DNA from: Psychrobacter glaciei
GTDB lineage: Bacteria; Pseudomonadota; Gammaproteobacteria; Pseudomonadales; Moraxellaceae
Direction: 5' to 3'
Assembly (NCBI RefSeq): GCF_014652895.1
Contig: NZ_BMZR01000003.1
Location: 1 to 64,000, forward strand
Length of the DNA stretch: 64,000 nucleotides
Shown here piece after piece: positions 8,558-19,210 of this stretch. Every line of letters begins with the position of its first letter. Position 1 is the stretch's first letter. The translations under genes and the position numbers were made by a program. The notes below the pieces were generated by a model. It saw only the letters and a list, made by a program, of their open reading frames with translations, had not been told where the DNA came from and ran no database searches.

Positions 8558-8638
8558 ATTGATTTCTTATGCTTATCTTTAAAAACCAATTATCAATCAA
8601 AAGCCACGCCTTTATCTCTGTTTATTGATTGCAATTTC

Positions 8639-8671
8639 ACAGTTATTTGATGGATAATGCTAAATAACTGT
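8639..8671. promoter_or_regulatory. Perfect dyad between EamA transporter and Lrp-type regulator
   Basis: Arms ACAGTTATTT and AAATAACTGT are exact inverted repeats separated by 13 bases, so their centres are about two helical turns apart. It lies just upstream of the regulator's start and is the likely site through which the regulator controls itself and the transporter. Confidence 0.5.
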
Positions 8672-8705
8672 AAAATTTTGGCTGAAAACGCTAGAGAGGT
8701 GATTT

Positions 8706-9161
8706 ATGGATAAAATTGATCGTCATATTTTGGAAGTGCTTCAAAAAGAAGGACGCTTATCAACGGCTGAATTAGCCGAGCGAATAGGGTTGTCACCCTC
8801 ACCTTGTGCCAGGCGCTTGAAACGTTTAGAAGATGAGTTTTATATAGAGGGCTATCAGGCGAACGTAAACAAAGCTAAAGTTGGTATTACGATGAGCTTT
8901 TTTGTAGAAGTTAGTCTGAGCAACCATCAAGAAGAATCAATTATAGCCTTTGAAAAAGCGTTATCTGAGATGGATGAGGTGATTAATGGACATGTTGTTT
9001 CGGGCTCTTACGATTACTTATTAGAGGTAGTAAGCCCAGATCTCAACGGTTATGAAGAATTTACTCGTAAGCTACATAAGCTTACTAGCGTTAAAGACAT
9101 ACATACCCACTTATCAGTTAGACAAGTGATCCATAAAACGACGTTGCCTACTTTTATGTGA
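8706..9161 (+). CDS. Lrp/AsnC-family transcriptional regulator
   Basis: The protein has 151 residues. The N-terminal helix-turn-helix has the standard form (MDKIDRHILEVLQKEGRLS, then TAELAERIGLSPSPCARRLK), followed by the alpha-beta effector domain. GAGAGGTG precedes the ATG. The gene is divergent from the EamA transporter with a clear dyad between them, so it probably regulates that transporter in response to an amino acid. It is not a recent duplicate of the other Lrp-type regulator at 2873-3304; the two differ throughout. Confidence 0.92.
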   Translation: MDKIDRHILEVLQKEGRLSTAELAERIGLSPSPCARRLKRLEDEFYIEGYQANVNKAKVGITMSFFVEVSLSNHQEESIIAFEKALSEMDEVINGHVVSGSYDYLLEVVSPDLNGYEEFTRKLHKLTSVKDIHTHLSVRQVIHKTTLPTFM

Positions 9162-9250
9162 TCTTTTTTGAGTGCAATCCAGTTCGCTAAACTACAATGT
9201 CAATTGAGCTATTCTGAAGAAATTGTAGAAAATAACATGGGAGGTTTTAA

Positions 9251-9673
9251 TCAGACAGCTCGATCATAATGACTCATGCTGTCGATTTTATAGTCATTAA
9301 GTTCATATCTAACACTAGCAGTGCGATGCCTGTATAGTGCATCGAACATATACTGATAAATCATTGAACGAATATACCATTTTGAAAATGGGTTTAGAGA
9401 TTGAATAGGGATCAGTCCTAAAAAGGCAGCAGCCTGAGACGCTTTAGTAAAGTTTTTATCGTGCATGAGGGACAGTATCTGTCTTAAGACAATAACACCG
9501 ACGCCGTTACTCGTTTGTAGTAGATCTTGGTCTTGCTTATTCTTGGACACGCAACATGTCATGCCTACCTTGTCCTTGATTCGTTGAACGAAGACCTTGA
9601 TCCGCAGGGTGAAGAGCGCGAAACCGATTGAGCAAGACCACTGCCGCCTCCCTCCTGTTATGGCAGCGGTCAT
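9251..9673 (-). pseudogene. IS110-type transposase remnant
   Basis: Only a segment around 9400-9550 looks like a transposase: LLQTSNGVGVIVLRQILSLM followed by a stretch ending QAAAFLGLIPIQ, which resembles the C-terminal IS116/IS110/IS902 domain with its G-I-G and A-x-L-G-L-x-P pattern. The flanking parts of the frame do not match anything I recognise. The N-terminal part from about 9590 is GC-rich, like the next gene, and looks fused from another source. It is a broken, non-functional fragment. Confidence 0.6.
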
Positions 9674-9711
9674 TGTCTCAAATGCAGACCCGCATGCCTA
9701 GGGTCAGGATA

Positions 9712-10491
9712 CTAAGCTTGTCTAGTCACGGATATCGATTGGTTGACCAATTCTATGGATCCGAACGAGGTTAAGAACGCGACGCTGGAAGCGTCAGATC
9801 CAACACCGATGCGTGCCATCGTGTCGGCATCTGCCATGCCGGTCGGATCAATGAGGTGCCAGCTTCCCCCGAGATAGACTTCGGCCACGGCATGGAAGTC
9901 CTGTGGCGTCACATCAGGCGCATAAACACTCGCAAACCTAGCGGGTATCGACGACGCACGCGCTAGTGTCACGAGAACATGCGCAAAATCACGGCATACG
10001 CCCTGACGTTGAACAAAGCTGTCGAGCGCGGTGGTTTGTGCGTGGCTTGATCCGGGCACATAGCTAAACGCCGACTCGATCCAATCACGCATCGCGGCAA
10101 TCCGTGCGCCGCCAGCGAGATCGCCAAACTCGGCGTCCACGAAGGCTTGGAACTCGTCTGACGGGCAATAGCGAGACGGCATCAAATGTTTGATCGTCTC
10201 TCCGGGCAAAAGGTGGAGTGGCGTTTGGGGCAGTGCCGATATGTCCAAGATAGGACGATCAACGGCAATTTCTGCGATGTAAGTGCAGCTAAAATCCCCT
10301 TCGGCGCGGATCCAAATCCGCTCTCCTATGCCATCATCGGCGGCGACCCGTGAAAAATGCGCAACGTCTGATGTCCAAATCTCGGTCGAACGCACCCGCT
10401 GATCCACAAGATCGGCGGCTTCGATCTGAAGTAAAAGGTCCATCGGCGCGGAGAGTCGATAATGGAGTTTGACGTTAAGTTTCAGGATCAT
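9712..10491 (-). CDS. Transglutaminase-like cysteine peptidase family protein
   Basis: The protein has 259 residues. The C-terminal half carries the transglutaminase-like catalytic triad: Cys in QGVCRDFAHVLV, His in DFHAVAEVYL and Asp in HLIDPTG. The N-terminal ~120 residues resemble the beta-rich domain that precedes it in bacterial members. The biochemical function of this group is mostly unassigned; a peptidase or protein-modifying role is possible. Codon use and base composition are clearly GC-richer than every neighbour, resembling alphaproteobacterial genes. Transposase debris lies on both sides. I read it as a recent horizontal acquisition. No signal peptide is evident. Confidence 0.87.
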   Translation of the reverse strand: MILKLNVKLHYRLSAPMDLLLQIEAADLVDQRVRSTEIWTSDVAHFSRVAADDGIGERIWIRAEGDFSCTYIAEIAVDRPILDISALPQTPLHLLPGETIKHLMPSRYCPSDEFQAFVDAEFGDLAGGARIAAMRDWIESAFSYVPGSSHAQTTALDSFVQRQGVCRDFAHVLVTLARASSIPARFASVYAPDVTPQDFHAVAEVYLGGSWHLIDPTGMADADTMARIGVGSDASSVAFLTSFGSIELVNQSISVTRQA

Positions 10492-10559
10492 GTTCGAATT
10501 CCCTAAGGGTAGTGATCTGTCGGGCTATATCGGAGACTGTTTACTTAAGTCAATCAGCA

Positions 10560-10944
10560 ATGCCTGACAGGGCTAAATTATCATAATACCGCTTTTCAAA
10601 CTCAAAAGGTGAGACATAACCAATTGCACTATGCAGTCGGGCTTTATTAGACCTGAGAAACGTTAAAAATCGATTAACTATCGATTTAGCTTTGCAAGAC
10701 GAGAGTGTGCTCGAAGTGCCACCCATTCAAGGGTTGCCAGTTCAACATCGTTCACCCCATGCCACTGCTCTTTTAGGTACTCAATCATCTCAGACTTATA
10801 TAGCCTGTTGATGATTTCAGCCAAGGCATTATCGTATGAATCGCCTGTTGTGCCACTTGAGAGTGTTTTAAATAATTTAGGGTAGAGGTCGAAAGTGCTA
10901 CTCTGAAAGATAGGCAAAATAGAGAGCAGGCGCAACTTAGGCAC
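10560..10944 (-). pseudogene. IS3-family transposase remnant (OrfB C-terminus, frameshifted)
   Basis: On the minus strand, GDSYDNALAEIINRLYKSEM and DVELATLEW match the C-terminal part of IS3-type DDE transposases. After ATLEWV the frame breaks. The expected continuation RLHSAIGYVSPFEFEKRYY is found in another frame at about 10580-10650. The N-terminal catalytic part is absent. It is a dead remnant at the left flank of tRNA-Val. Confidence 0.8.
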
Positions 10945-11054
10945 AATTTAGGCACACACGTTTTTTGATGACGTTTGCTGAAAGTGAAAAAAAGAAAATT
11001 TGAATCTACGTATAGTTTCATTTTCTTCTACAGCCCATATTTTACGGACAAAAA

Positions 11055-11082
11055 AAAGCCCCAATCGTGAGATTGGGGCTTT
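11055..11082 (-). terminator. tRNA-Val terminator
   Basis: AAAGCCCCAATC, a GTGA loop and GATTGGGGCTTT, followed on the minus strand by seven or eight T. It lies just after the tRNA 3' end. Confidence 0.9.
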
Positions 11083-11089
11083 CTAAATT

Positions 11090-11166
<77 letters not shown>

Positions 11167-11466
11167 ATTTAGGTTGAGCATTTTAGCAAGTTTCACAGAC
11201 TTTGCAAGTCTTTTTTATCATAATCTTGCCTTATTATTATTATATTTAGAATTGAAGTCTATATTAAGCACTACAGAATATTTTTTTGTGTATATTTACT
11301 AAATATATCATTTAATAAGTTTAGTTTTTATTGTTAATTATAATGAATAAGAGCCTATAACTGGTATGATATCTCTCTAACTGAAGTGAGAGTCATAATA
11401 GTAATGACTTAGATTCAGTCATGCCTAACAGCGTCAAATGAAAATTAGAAATAGTCGGAGAATAAT

Positions 11467-12444
11467 ATGGGCTTATTGGTAGACGGACAATGGCAAGACA
11501 AATGGTACGAGACAGAAGCCAATGGTGGACGTTTTGAGCGTGAAGACGCAGGCTTTAGAAACTGGGTGACCGTGGATGGCAGGGCAGGGCCAACAGGTAT
11601 TGAGGGCTTTAAAGCCGAACCTGACCGTTACCATCTATATGTGTCGCTTGCGTGTCCTTGGGCGCATCGTGCTTTGATTTATCGTAAGCTCAAAGGTTTA
11701 GAAGACCTCATCCCAATATCCGTGGTTAATCCCTATATGGGTGAGCACGGTTGGACATTTGCAGATGGTGCAGGCGTCGTTGCTGACCCAGTTATCCATG
11801 CAGACTATGCGTATGAGCTTTATACCAAAGCAAAGCCAGATTATACAGGCCGTGTCACAGTGCCGATTTTATGGGATAAGAAGACCAATACGATTGTGAG
11901 TAATGAATCATCTGAAATCATTCGCATGTTTAATTCAGCTTTTGATGATGTGGGCGCAGTATCAGGTAACTTTGTGCCAGCGGAGTTATTGCAAGAAATC
12001 GACGATATCAATACCTTTGTCTATTCTACGATTAATAATGGGGTATATAAAACTGGGTTTTCGACCACACAAGAAGCCTATGAAGAGGCAGTGATTGAGC
12101 TGTTTGCGGCACTAGATACACTTGAGGCGCGCTTGGCACAGCAGCGTTATCTAACAGGCAGCACCATAACCGAAGCCGATTGGCGACTGTTTACCACCTT
12201 GGTGCGTTTTGATGCCGTTTATGTTGGGCATTTTAAGTGTAATCTGCATCGCATTGTTGATTATCCAAATCTGTGGGGCTATCTGCGTGATTTATACCAA
12301 GTGCCAGGTATTGCAGAGACGGTGAATATGACTCACATCAAGCAGCATTACTACACCAGTCATGCCAATATCAATCCCACTCGTATCATACCTGTTGGTC
12401 CTGCTATTGATTTTACGACAGCGCATAATCGTGAGCAGTTATAA
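11467..12444 (+). CDS. yqjG: Glutathionyl-hydroquinone reductase (Xi-class GST, YqjG/ECM4 family)
   Basis: The 325-residue length is typical of Xi-class enzymes. The N-terminal thioredoxin fold has the active-site Cys in SLACPWAHRALIYRKLKGL, followed by the family-typical NPYMGEHGWTF. The helical C-terminal domain contains LTGSTITEADWRLFTTLVRF. These enzymes use the Cys to remove glutathione from glutathionyl-hydroquinones, forming GS-SG and the free hydroquinone in the cytoplasm. CGGAG precedes the ATG. It is a single gene facing hemB, with a shared terminator between them. Confidence 0.93.
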   Translation: MGLLVDGQWQDKWYETEANGGRFEREDAGFRNWVTVDGRAGPTGIEGFKAEPDRYHLYVSLACPWAHRALIYRKLKGLEDLIPISVVNPYMGEHGWTFADGAGVVADPVIHADYAYELYTKAKPDYTGRVTVPILWDKKTNTIVSNESSEIIRMFNSAFDDVGAVSGNFVPAELLQEIDDINTFVYSTINNGVYKTGFSTTQEAYEEAVIELFAALDTLEARLAQQRYLTGSTITEADWRLFTTLVRFDAVYVGHFKCNLHRIVDYPNLWGYLRDLYQVPGIAETVNMTHIKQHYYTSHANINPTRIIPVGPAIDFTTAHNREQL

Positions 12445-12506
12445 ATATCGATACTTCGTAAGCACAATAAAAATCTTTTGCCTCATATAGAGTTGCAGTA
12501 TAAACA

Positions 12507-12545
12507 ATCGCCCCAGCGACTATGAAGCAGCTGGGGCGATTTTTG
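12507..12545 (+). terminator. Terminator between yqjG and hemB
   Basis: An 11-bp stem ATCGCCCCAGC / GCTGGGGCGAT is followed by TTTTT on the plus strand. It is placed to end yqjG and may also slow hemB read-through. Confidence 0.85.
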
Positions 12546-12571
12546 CGATATAAAAGGCCATTTAATTGCTA

Positions 12572-13588
<1,017 letters not shown>

Positions 13589-13829
13589 TTACGATCGTTT
13601 TAATGGTTATCGCTTCATGTCATTGGAGTATAGGTGCTGATATAGTTAGTTCAATATAAAAAAGAGACAGCGAAACTGATATAAATTTTTTGTAGCCTCT
13701 GTCTGCGTAGGCACAGCAAGCAAGAAGAATTTATACCAGTCACGCATCATAACGTCGTGTATCTATTTTATTTAGCATCGACTATAGATTTAATATTTGA
13801 AAATGGTCGCTAACAAAATGGCCGCTAGC

Positions 13830-14005
13830 CTAGGGCGTGTCTTCAATTCACTCGATAGTCATCTGAATGGGCTAAAAATGGATAAATCTTGCCAAACATC
13901 GTCAAATAGCTGGTTAATATCCCGATATTATCTGCACTATTTTTCTTGTTTGACGGCAATTTATCTCATTTTTATCACCATTTTTGAAATGAAGACACGC
14001 CCTAG
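13830..14005. mobile_element. MITE, 176 bp, full copy A
   Basis: The ends are perfect 16-bp inverted repeats, CTAGGGCGTGTCTTCA and TGAAGACACGCCCTAG. The outermost CTA(G) may be target sequence. Internally it holds TTGCCAAACATCGTC and GACGGCAATTTATCTC, also found in the other full copy at 59478-59653, which has exactly the same length. It encodes nothing of its own, so it would move using a transposase supplied elsewhere. Confidence 0.88.
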
Positions 14006-14040
14006 TGATTCAACTATAACCAAAGACAGCTGATAAAAGC

Positions 14041-14067
14041 AAAAAGCCCTACCAAGTCGGCAGGGCT
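14041..14067 (-). terminator. Terminator of the RND efflux operon
   Basis: On the minus strand, AGCCCTGCC pairs with GGTAGGGCT, followed by TTTTT. It lies 64 bases after the outer-membrane gene's stop codon. Confidence 0.8.
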
Positions 14068-14130
14068 AATGGTACTTATCAACTGTCAATACAAGGATAC
14101 TATGATGTCACGATTTTAAGATCGAACCAT

Positions 14131-15945
14131 TTAAGGCTCAACAATCTGTGTGACGGGCACTTGCTCAACACTATTTTCATTGAAACGCGTCTCTTCGGTA
14201 ATCACACCCACTGCAGCATCTGTTTTACCATCGCTATTGACATCGACGATAGCAGTCGGCTCAAAGGTAGTGGTTTCTGACGGCTGCGCTTGTTTGATTG
14301 CGATGGCTTCTTGTACAGACGCCACACGTGCTGAGCTCGCCGCATCAATCGCGTTAGCCGCTTTTACCTTGTTGCTATAGGCAGGTAGGTTAACGACTTG
14401 AACCAAGTTGGTATATTGCGGCACAGGGATGACCGTTGGCACGTCAAGGTTAGCACCGCCACCGAGCGCTTGGTACAACTCAATTTGGCTGACAAGTTTT
14501 TGTAATTCTAAATCCAAAATTCCCTGCTGGGTTGAGAATAACGAACGCTGGGCATCGAGGACATCTAGATAGTTGGAGACACCCGCTTTAAAGCGTGCAT
14601 CGGCAATTTGATAGGTTTGCTCAAAGTTATCTTGTAGGCGATACTGGGATTCTAACTGCTCACCCAAGGTGGCGCGCGTCGCTAACACATCCGACACTTC
14701 GCGGAATGCGGTTTGGATAGAGCGCTCATAACTCGAAAGCGTCTGCTCACGCTCGATTTTGGCCACATTGTACTCAGCATCCAAACGTCCTGCATCAAAG
14801 ATTGGGACACTAATAATTGGGCCAAAAGACCAGCCGACTGCACCGCTTTTGAACAGATCATCTAAGCTACCGCTACTGACACCAACACTACTTGCTAAGC
14901 TAATAGAAGGGAAGTAAGACGCACGTGCCACTTCGATATTGGCACCCGCAGCTTTTAGGTTGTATTCCGCTTGTAGAACATCAGGGCGATAGCGTAACAA
15001 CTCACTTGGTAAGCCGGCATTAAAGAGTTGCTGGCTAGTAATATTGCTGACTGCCGGTGTTGGAATCAACTCGTTTGGAATAGAAGCACCAATCAAATAT
15101 TGCAAGGCATTACGTGAGGTCAAGATACTGCTTTGTGCCCGTAATACGGCAAGCCTAGCATTTTCTAAAGAAGCACTGGCTTGAAGTGAAGGCAGTTTAG
15201 GATCAATGCCTGCCTCAAAACGTTTGCTCGCAATAAACAATGATCTGTCACGACTCTCAACAGTAGCTTCTGCCAGCTTAAGCTGTGCCAAGCTATAGCT
15301 TAAATTGGCATAGCTTTGGGCAATATTACTGATTAGACTAATTTGAGTCGAATCCTTCGCGGCTGTAGTCGCCAAAAAATTCTGCAACGCTTGATCTTTT
15401 AGGCTAGAAATCTTACCCCAAAAATCCAGCTCGTAGTTGGCCAATCCTAGGTTGACGTTATAACTACTGTTGGGGTTTTTGTCGGTTCTATTCTGTGCTT
15501 GGCGCGTGTAGCCGCCACTACCATTGATGGTTGGCAAATCGTTAATATCGGTGATTTGATATTGCGCTCGTGCTTTTTCAATGGCTAAACGGGCACTTTC
15601 AAAGTCTTTATTGTTCTCAAGTCCTAAAGCAATCAGCCCTTTTAGACGCTCATCGCTATAGAAGTTTTGCCAGCGTTGACCCGCAATACTTGGCTGTGAC
15701 GCGTTACTAGCCGTTTCCTTGTCGAACGCCCCGTAGGCTTGTTCAATAGAGATATTGGGCTCAGCAAGTACAGGGCGAGTATCGGCTTTTGGAATGGTGT
15801 TACAAGCCGCCATACTCATCGCTAAAGCAGTCAAGCCGATTAAACGACCGCTGTTCTTGCGCATGCGTGATAGAACTGGGCGCGCAAGGGTAGCTGAGGC
15901 TACCACCGCTGTAGTATTGGTTGTACATGTTTTTTGAGCACTCAT
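14131..15945 (-). CDS. RND efflux outer-membrane channel (OprM/AdeK type), with long C-terminal tail
   Basis: Third gene of the operon; 604 residues, against about 470-490 for the family. A lipobox (LTALAMSMAAC) lies near residues 40-50, so the mature protein should be a lipoprotein anchored in the outer membrane. The two repeated efflux-channel domains follow, with typical signatures such as SLIYRADV-like LRYRPDVLQAEYNLKAAGAN and SYFPSISLASSVG. The last ~95 residues are an unusual extension containing DVNSDGKTD, which resembles an EF-hand-type calcium loop. The ATG overlaps the permease stop codon (TAATG), with GGAG nine bases upstream; Met28 would also leave the signal intact. It exports drugs from the periplasm to the exterior together with the next two genes. 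Confidence 0.92.
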   Translation of the reverse strand: MSAQKTCTTNTTAVVASATLARPVLSRMRKNSGRLIGLTALAMSMAACNTIPKADTRPVLAEPNISIEQAYGAFDKETASNASQPSIAGQRWQNFYSDERLKGLIALGLENNKDFESARLAIEKARAQYQITDINDLPTINGSGGYTRQAQNRTDKNPNSSYNVNLGLANYELDFWGKISSLKDQALQNFLATTAAKDSTQISLISNIAQSYANLSYSLAQLKLAEATVESRDRSLFIASKRFEAGIDPKLPSLQASASLENARLAVLRAQSSILTSRNALQYLIGASIPNELIPTPAVSNITSQQLFNAGLPSELLRYRPDVLQAEYNLKAAGANIEVARASYFPSISLASSVGVSSGSLDDLFKSGAVGWSFGPIISVPIFDAGRLDAEYNVAKIEREQTLSSYERSIQTAFREVSDVLATRATLGEQLESQYRLQDNFEQTYQIADARFKAGVSNYLDVLDAQRSLFSTQQGILDLELQKLVSQIELYQALGGGANLDVPTVIPVPQYTNLVQVVNLPAYSNKVKAANAIDAASSARVASVQEAIAIKQAQPSETTTFEPTAIVDVNSDGKTDAAVGVITEETRFNENSVEQVPVTQIVEP

Positions 15946-18900
15946 TATGTATTGTCTCCAAGGCTTGCAGGCTGATAACTCTCTGAGGGAGTTGGGTTCT
16001 GAGGAGCAGGCGTACCATTGTCGCCATCGCCTTTATCATTTGGCTTGTTGTTGTCATACTTGTGAGGGAACACACTGCGTATCCAAATGTAGAACATTGG
16101 GATAAAGAAGATGCCTAAGAGGGTCGCCGTTACAACACCGCCAACCACACTGGTACCAATGGCATTTTGACTGCCTGAACCTGGACCGCTCGCCAAGAAT
16201 AATGGCACAACACCTAGACCAAAGGCAAGTGAGGTCATGATAATGGGGCGCAGACGTTGGCGTGCGGCTGTCATGACTGCCTCTTTTAGACTATAGCCTT
16301 CCTCTTGATGCTCTTTTGCAAACTCAATGATCAAGATGGCGTTTTTGGCCGATAGACCAACCACCGTCAGTAGACCTACTTGCAGGTAAATATCGTTGGC
16401 GAAACCTCGCAACCACGTAAATATGACTGCGCCCAATACGCCAAGTGGAATCACGAGTAGTACAGAGAATGGAATAGACCAACTTTCATAGAGGGCTGCC
16501 AAACATAAGAACACGACTAAGATTGAAAGCGCGTAGAGCATCGGTGCTTGAGCGCCTGACTTTTGCTCTTCTAGTGACATACCTGTCCACTCGTAACCGA
16601 TACCTTCAGGTAGCTTCTCAATCATGGTTTCCATCGAGCTCATGGCTTCACCAGTACTTAGACCGGGCGCAGCACTACCTTGGATGTTCATAGACGGTAA
16701 GCTGTTATAGCGGGTCAGACGTGGTGAGCCTGATTGCCATTCACTGGTCGAAAAAGCATTAAATGAGATCATATCGCCCATTTCATTTCGCACATACCAT
16801 TTACCAATATCATCAGGATTGGTACGGCTACTCGCTTCACCTTGAACAAAGACGCGTTTAATACGACCACGATCAATGAAGTCATTAACGTAGCTTGAGC
16901 CCCAAGCGGTGGAGATAACGCTATTGATATTACCTAGTGACAAGCCATAAGCGGCGGCTTGCTCTTGGTTGATATTCACCTTAAGCTGCGGTGAGTCTTC
17001 CTGACCGTTAGGACGTACACCTGCGACTTGATCGTTTTGCGCTGCCATGCCTAGCAGCATGTTTCGTGCTTCAAGTAGCCCATCATGACCAAGGTTACCA
17101 TTATCTTGGAGCATCAAATCAAAACCACTGGCGTTACCAAGTTCAGTAATGGCTGGCGGTACAATCGCAAAAACTTGCGCTTCATTTAATTGGGTAAAGA
17201 AGTAACCCATTGCTCGACCAGCAACAGCCTGAGCAGTGTTCTCATCACCGGAACGCGCTTCCCAATCTGACAGGCGAACGAATGCCAGTCCCATATTTTG
17301 CCCTTGACCTGCAAAGCTGAAGCCTGCAATGGTAAAGACGGAGGCAATGTTATCGGTTTCTTGAGTGTCGTAATAGTTTCTTACTTTATCGAGCACTTCT
17401 TGTGTTTCATCTAACGTCGAACCGGCAGGAAGCTGAACCAAAGTAAACATAATACCTTGATCTTCTTCTGGTAAAAATGAGCCGGGAATACGTAAGAATA
17501 CCACCACCATGACGCCAATAATGGCCGCATAACCAATCAAATATAACCATTTGAAGCGAAAGCTTTTACCGACAAAGCCTTCGTATGAACGACTAAGCTT
17601 AAAGAATGAGCGGTTAAACCAGCCAAAAAAGCCTTTTTGCTTTTCTTCGTTGCCTTTTTCATGGCTCTTGCCACGTTTTAATAAGGTCACGCATAGCGCA
17701 GGGGTGAAAACAAGGGCGACAATGGCTGATAACACCATAGCAGTAATCAAAGTAATGGAGAACTGACGGTAAATTACGCCCGTTGAACCACCGAAGAAGG
17801 CCATCGGTACAAATACTGCTGATAGAATCAAAGCAATACCGATAACAATCTTACTAATCTCACCCATCGATTGAATGGTCGCGTCTTTAATAGAAATATG
17901 AGGATCTTCTTCTAAGATACGTTCAACGTTCTCTACCACAACGATCGCATCATCGACCAGTAGACCGATGGATAGTACCATCGCAAACATGGTCAGCACG
18001 TTGATACTAAAGCCCGCTACATAAAGCACTGCAAACGTGCCCAATAAAACGACAGGTACGGCAAGCGTTGGAATAATAGTTGCACGCCAGTTCTGTAAGA
18101 AAATGAACATGACGATAAATACCAACACAATCGCCTCAATGAGGGTCATGACGACTTGTTCGATAGACAAGCGTACAAATGGCGTGGTGTCATAAGGAAC
18201 GACTGAGGCTAGACCAATTGGGAAGTTTTTTTCTAGCTCCGCCATACGTGCGCCAACGGCTTCACGAGTCTCAAGCGCGTTAGCACCACCTGCGAGTGAA
18301 ATACCCAAAGCGGCAGCTTCTTGACCGTTATATAGCGATACTACACTATAGTCTGCACTACCGATTTCGACATCTGCCACATCGCCTAAGCGTACTTGGG
18401 CGCCTGAGGTATCCGTTTTCAACAGAATATTTTGGAATTCTTCAGGTGTTTGTAGATAGCTTTGCACTGTAACGGTGGCATTGATAACCTGTTGATCGGT
18501 ATCAGCAGGTGCTTGACCTAGCTGACCAGCAGATACTTGCGCGTTCTGCGCTCGTATTGCATTGACGACATCAGACGGTACCATGTTATAGCTGCGTAGG
18601 CGTGAAGGGTCAAGCCATACACGCATCGCATAGGTAGAGCCGAAGACTTGAACTTCACCCACACCCTCTACACGACTGATCGAATCAACGACATTGGAGT
18701 TAATGTAATCGGCAATATCTGCTCGATCCATAGTGCCATCTTCAGAAATAAATGCTTGCACCATCAAAAAGCTGCTAGACGATTTATTGACGTTGACGCC
18801 CTGACGCTGAACAGACTCAGGCAAGGAGCTCATCGCGGCTTGCAGTTTGTTCTGTACTTGTACTTGTGCGGTATCAGAATCAGTACCATTCTCAAAGGTA

Positions 18901-19175
18901 AGCGTCACTGAGGCGCTACCATTTGACGAGCTCGATGACGACATATACATCAGACCATCAAGACCCTTCATACGTTGTTCAATGATCTGTACGACTGAGT
19001 TCTCGACAGTTTGTGCGTTAGCACCAGGATAGCTGGCACTGACTGAGATGGTCGGTGGTGCAATACGTGGATACTGTTCGATCGGTAGGTTAATGACCGA
19101 TATCACCCCGATGAGCATGACTAAAATAGCCATAACCCATGCAAAAATAGGGCGATTAATAAAAAAACGTGACAT
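15945..19175 (-). CDS. acrB: RND multidrug efflux permease (AcrB/AdeJ type, HAE1)
   Basis: A 1076-residue inner-membrane proton/drug antiporter. It opens MSRFFINRPIFAWVMAILVM. The proton-relay aspartates are present in GLLVDDAIVVVENVERILEE (transmembrane helix 4), and helix 10 keeps the expected Lys in VGLSAKNAILIIEFAKE. The docking and porter domains are of normal size. The C-terminus carries an extra polar Asn/Pro/Gly-rich tail of about 35 residues after SVFPHKYD. It lies between the adaptor and channel genes and overlaps the latter by one base. Substrates cannot be told from sequence; the Acinetobacter and Pseudomonas relatives are broad. Confidence 0.96.
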   Translation of the reverse strand: MSRFFINRPIFAWVMAILVMLIGVISVINLPIEQYPRIAPPTISVSASYPGANAQTVENSVVQIIEQRMKGLDGLMYMSSSSSSNGSASVTLTFENGTDSDTAQVQVQNKLQAAMSSLPESVQRQGVNVNKSSSSFLMVQAFISEDGTMDRADIADYINSNVVDSISRVEGVGEVQVFGSTYAMRVWLDPSRLRSYNMVPSDVVNAIRAQNAQVSAGQLGQAPADTDQQVINATVTVQSYLQTPEEFQNILLKTDTSGAQVRLGDVADVEIGSADYSVVSLYNGQEAAALGISLAGGANALETREAVGARMAELEKNFPIGLASVVPYDTTPFVRLSIEQVVMTLIEAIVLVFIVMFIFLQNWRATIIPTLAVPVVLLGTFAVLYVAGFSINVLTMFAMVLSIGLLVDDAIVVVENVERILEEDPHISIKDATIQSMGEISKIVIGIALILSAVFVPMAFFGGSTGVIYRQFSITLITAMVLSAIVALVFTPALCVTLLKRGKSHEKGNEEKQKGFFGWFNRSFFKLSRSYEGFVGKSFRFKWLYLIGYAAIIGVMVVVFLRIPGSFLPEEDQGIMFTLVQLPAGSTLDETQEVLDKVRNYYDTQETDNIASVFTIAGFSFAGQGQNMGLAFVRLSDWEARSGDENTAQAVAGRAMGYFFTQLNEAQVFAIVPPAITELGNASGFDLMLQDNGNLGHDGLLEARNMLLGMAAQNDQVAGVRPNGQEDSPQLKVNINQEQAAAYGLSLGNINSVISTAWGSSYVNDFIDRGRIKRVFVQGEASSRTNPDDIGKWYVRNEMGDMISFNAFSTSEWQSGSPRLTRYNSLPSMNIQGSAAPGLSTGEAMSSMETMIEKLPEGIGYEWTGMSLEEQKSGAQAPMLYALSILVVFLCLAALYESWSIPFSVLLVIPLGVLGAVIFTWLRGFANDIYLQVGLLTVVGLSAKNAILIIEFAKEHQEEGYSLKEAVMTAARQRLRPIIMTSLAFGLGVVPLFLASGPGSGSQNAIGTSVVGGVVTATLLGIFFIPMFYIWIRSVFPHKYDNNKPNDKGDGDNGTPAPQNPTPSESYQPASLGDNT

Positions 19176-19210
19176 AGTATATCCCTAAGTCTTCCTATCT
19201 TTGAATGGAA

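Noticed and set aside
10785-11021. 78-codon frame next to tRNA-Val
   Set aside because: Shadow of the frameshifted IS3-type remnant and the sequence before the tRNA.
13797-14033. 78-codon frame
   Set aside because: It runs through the 176-bp MITE and has no protein features or ribosome-binding site.
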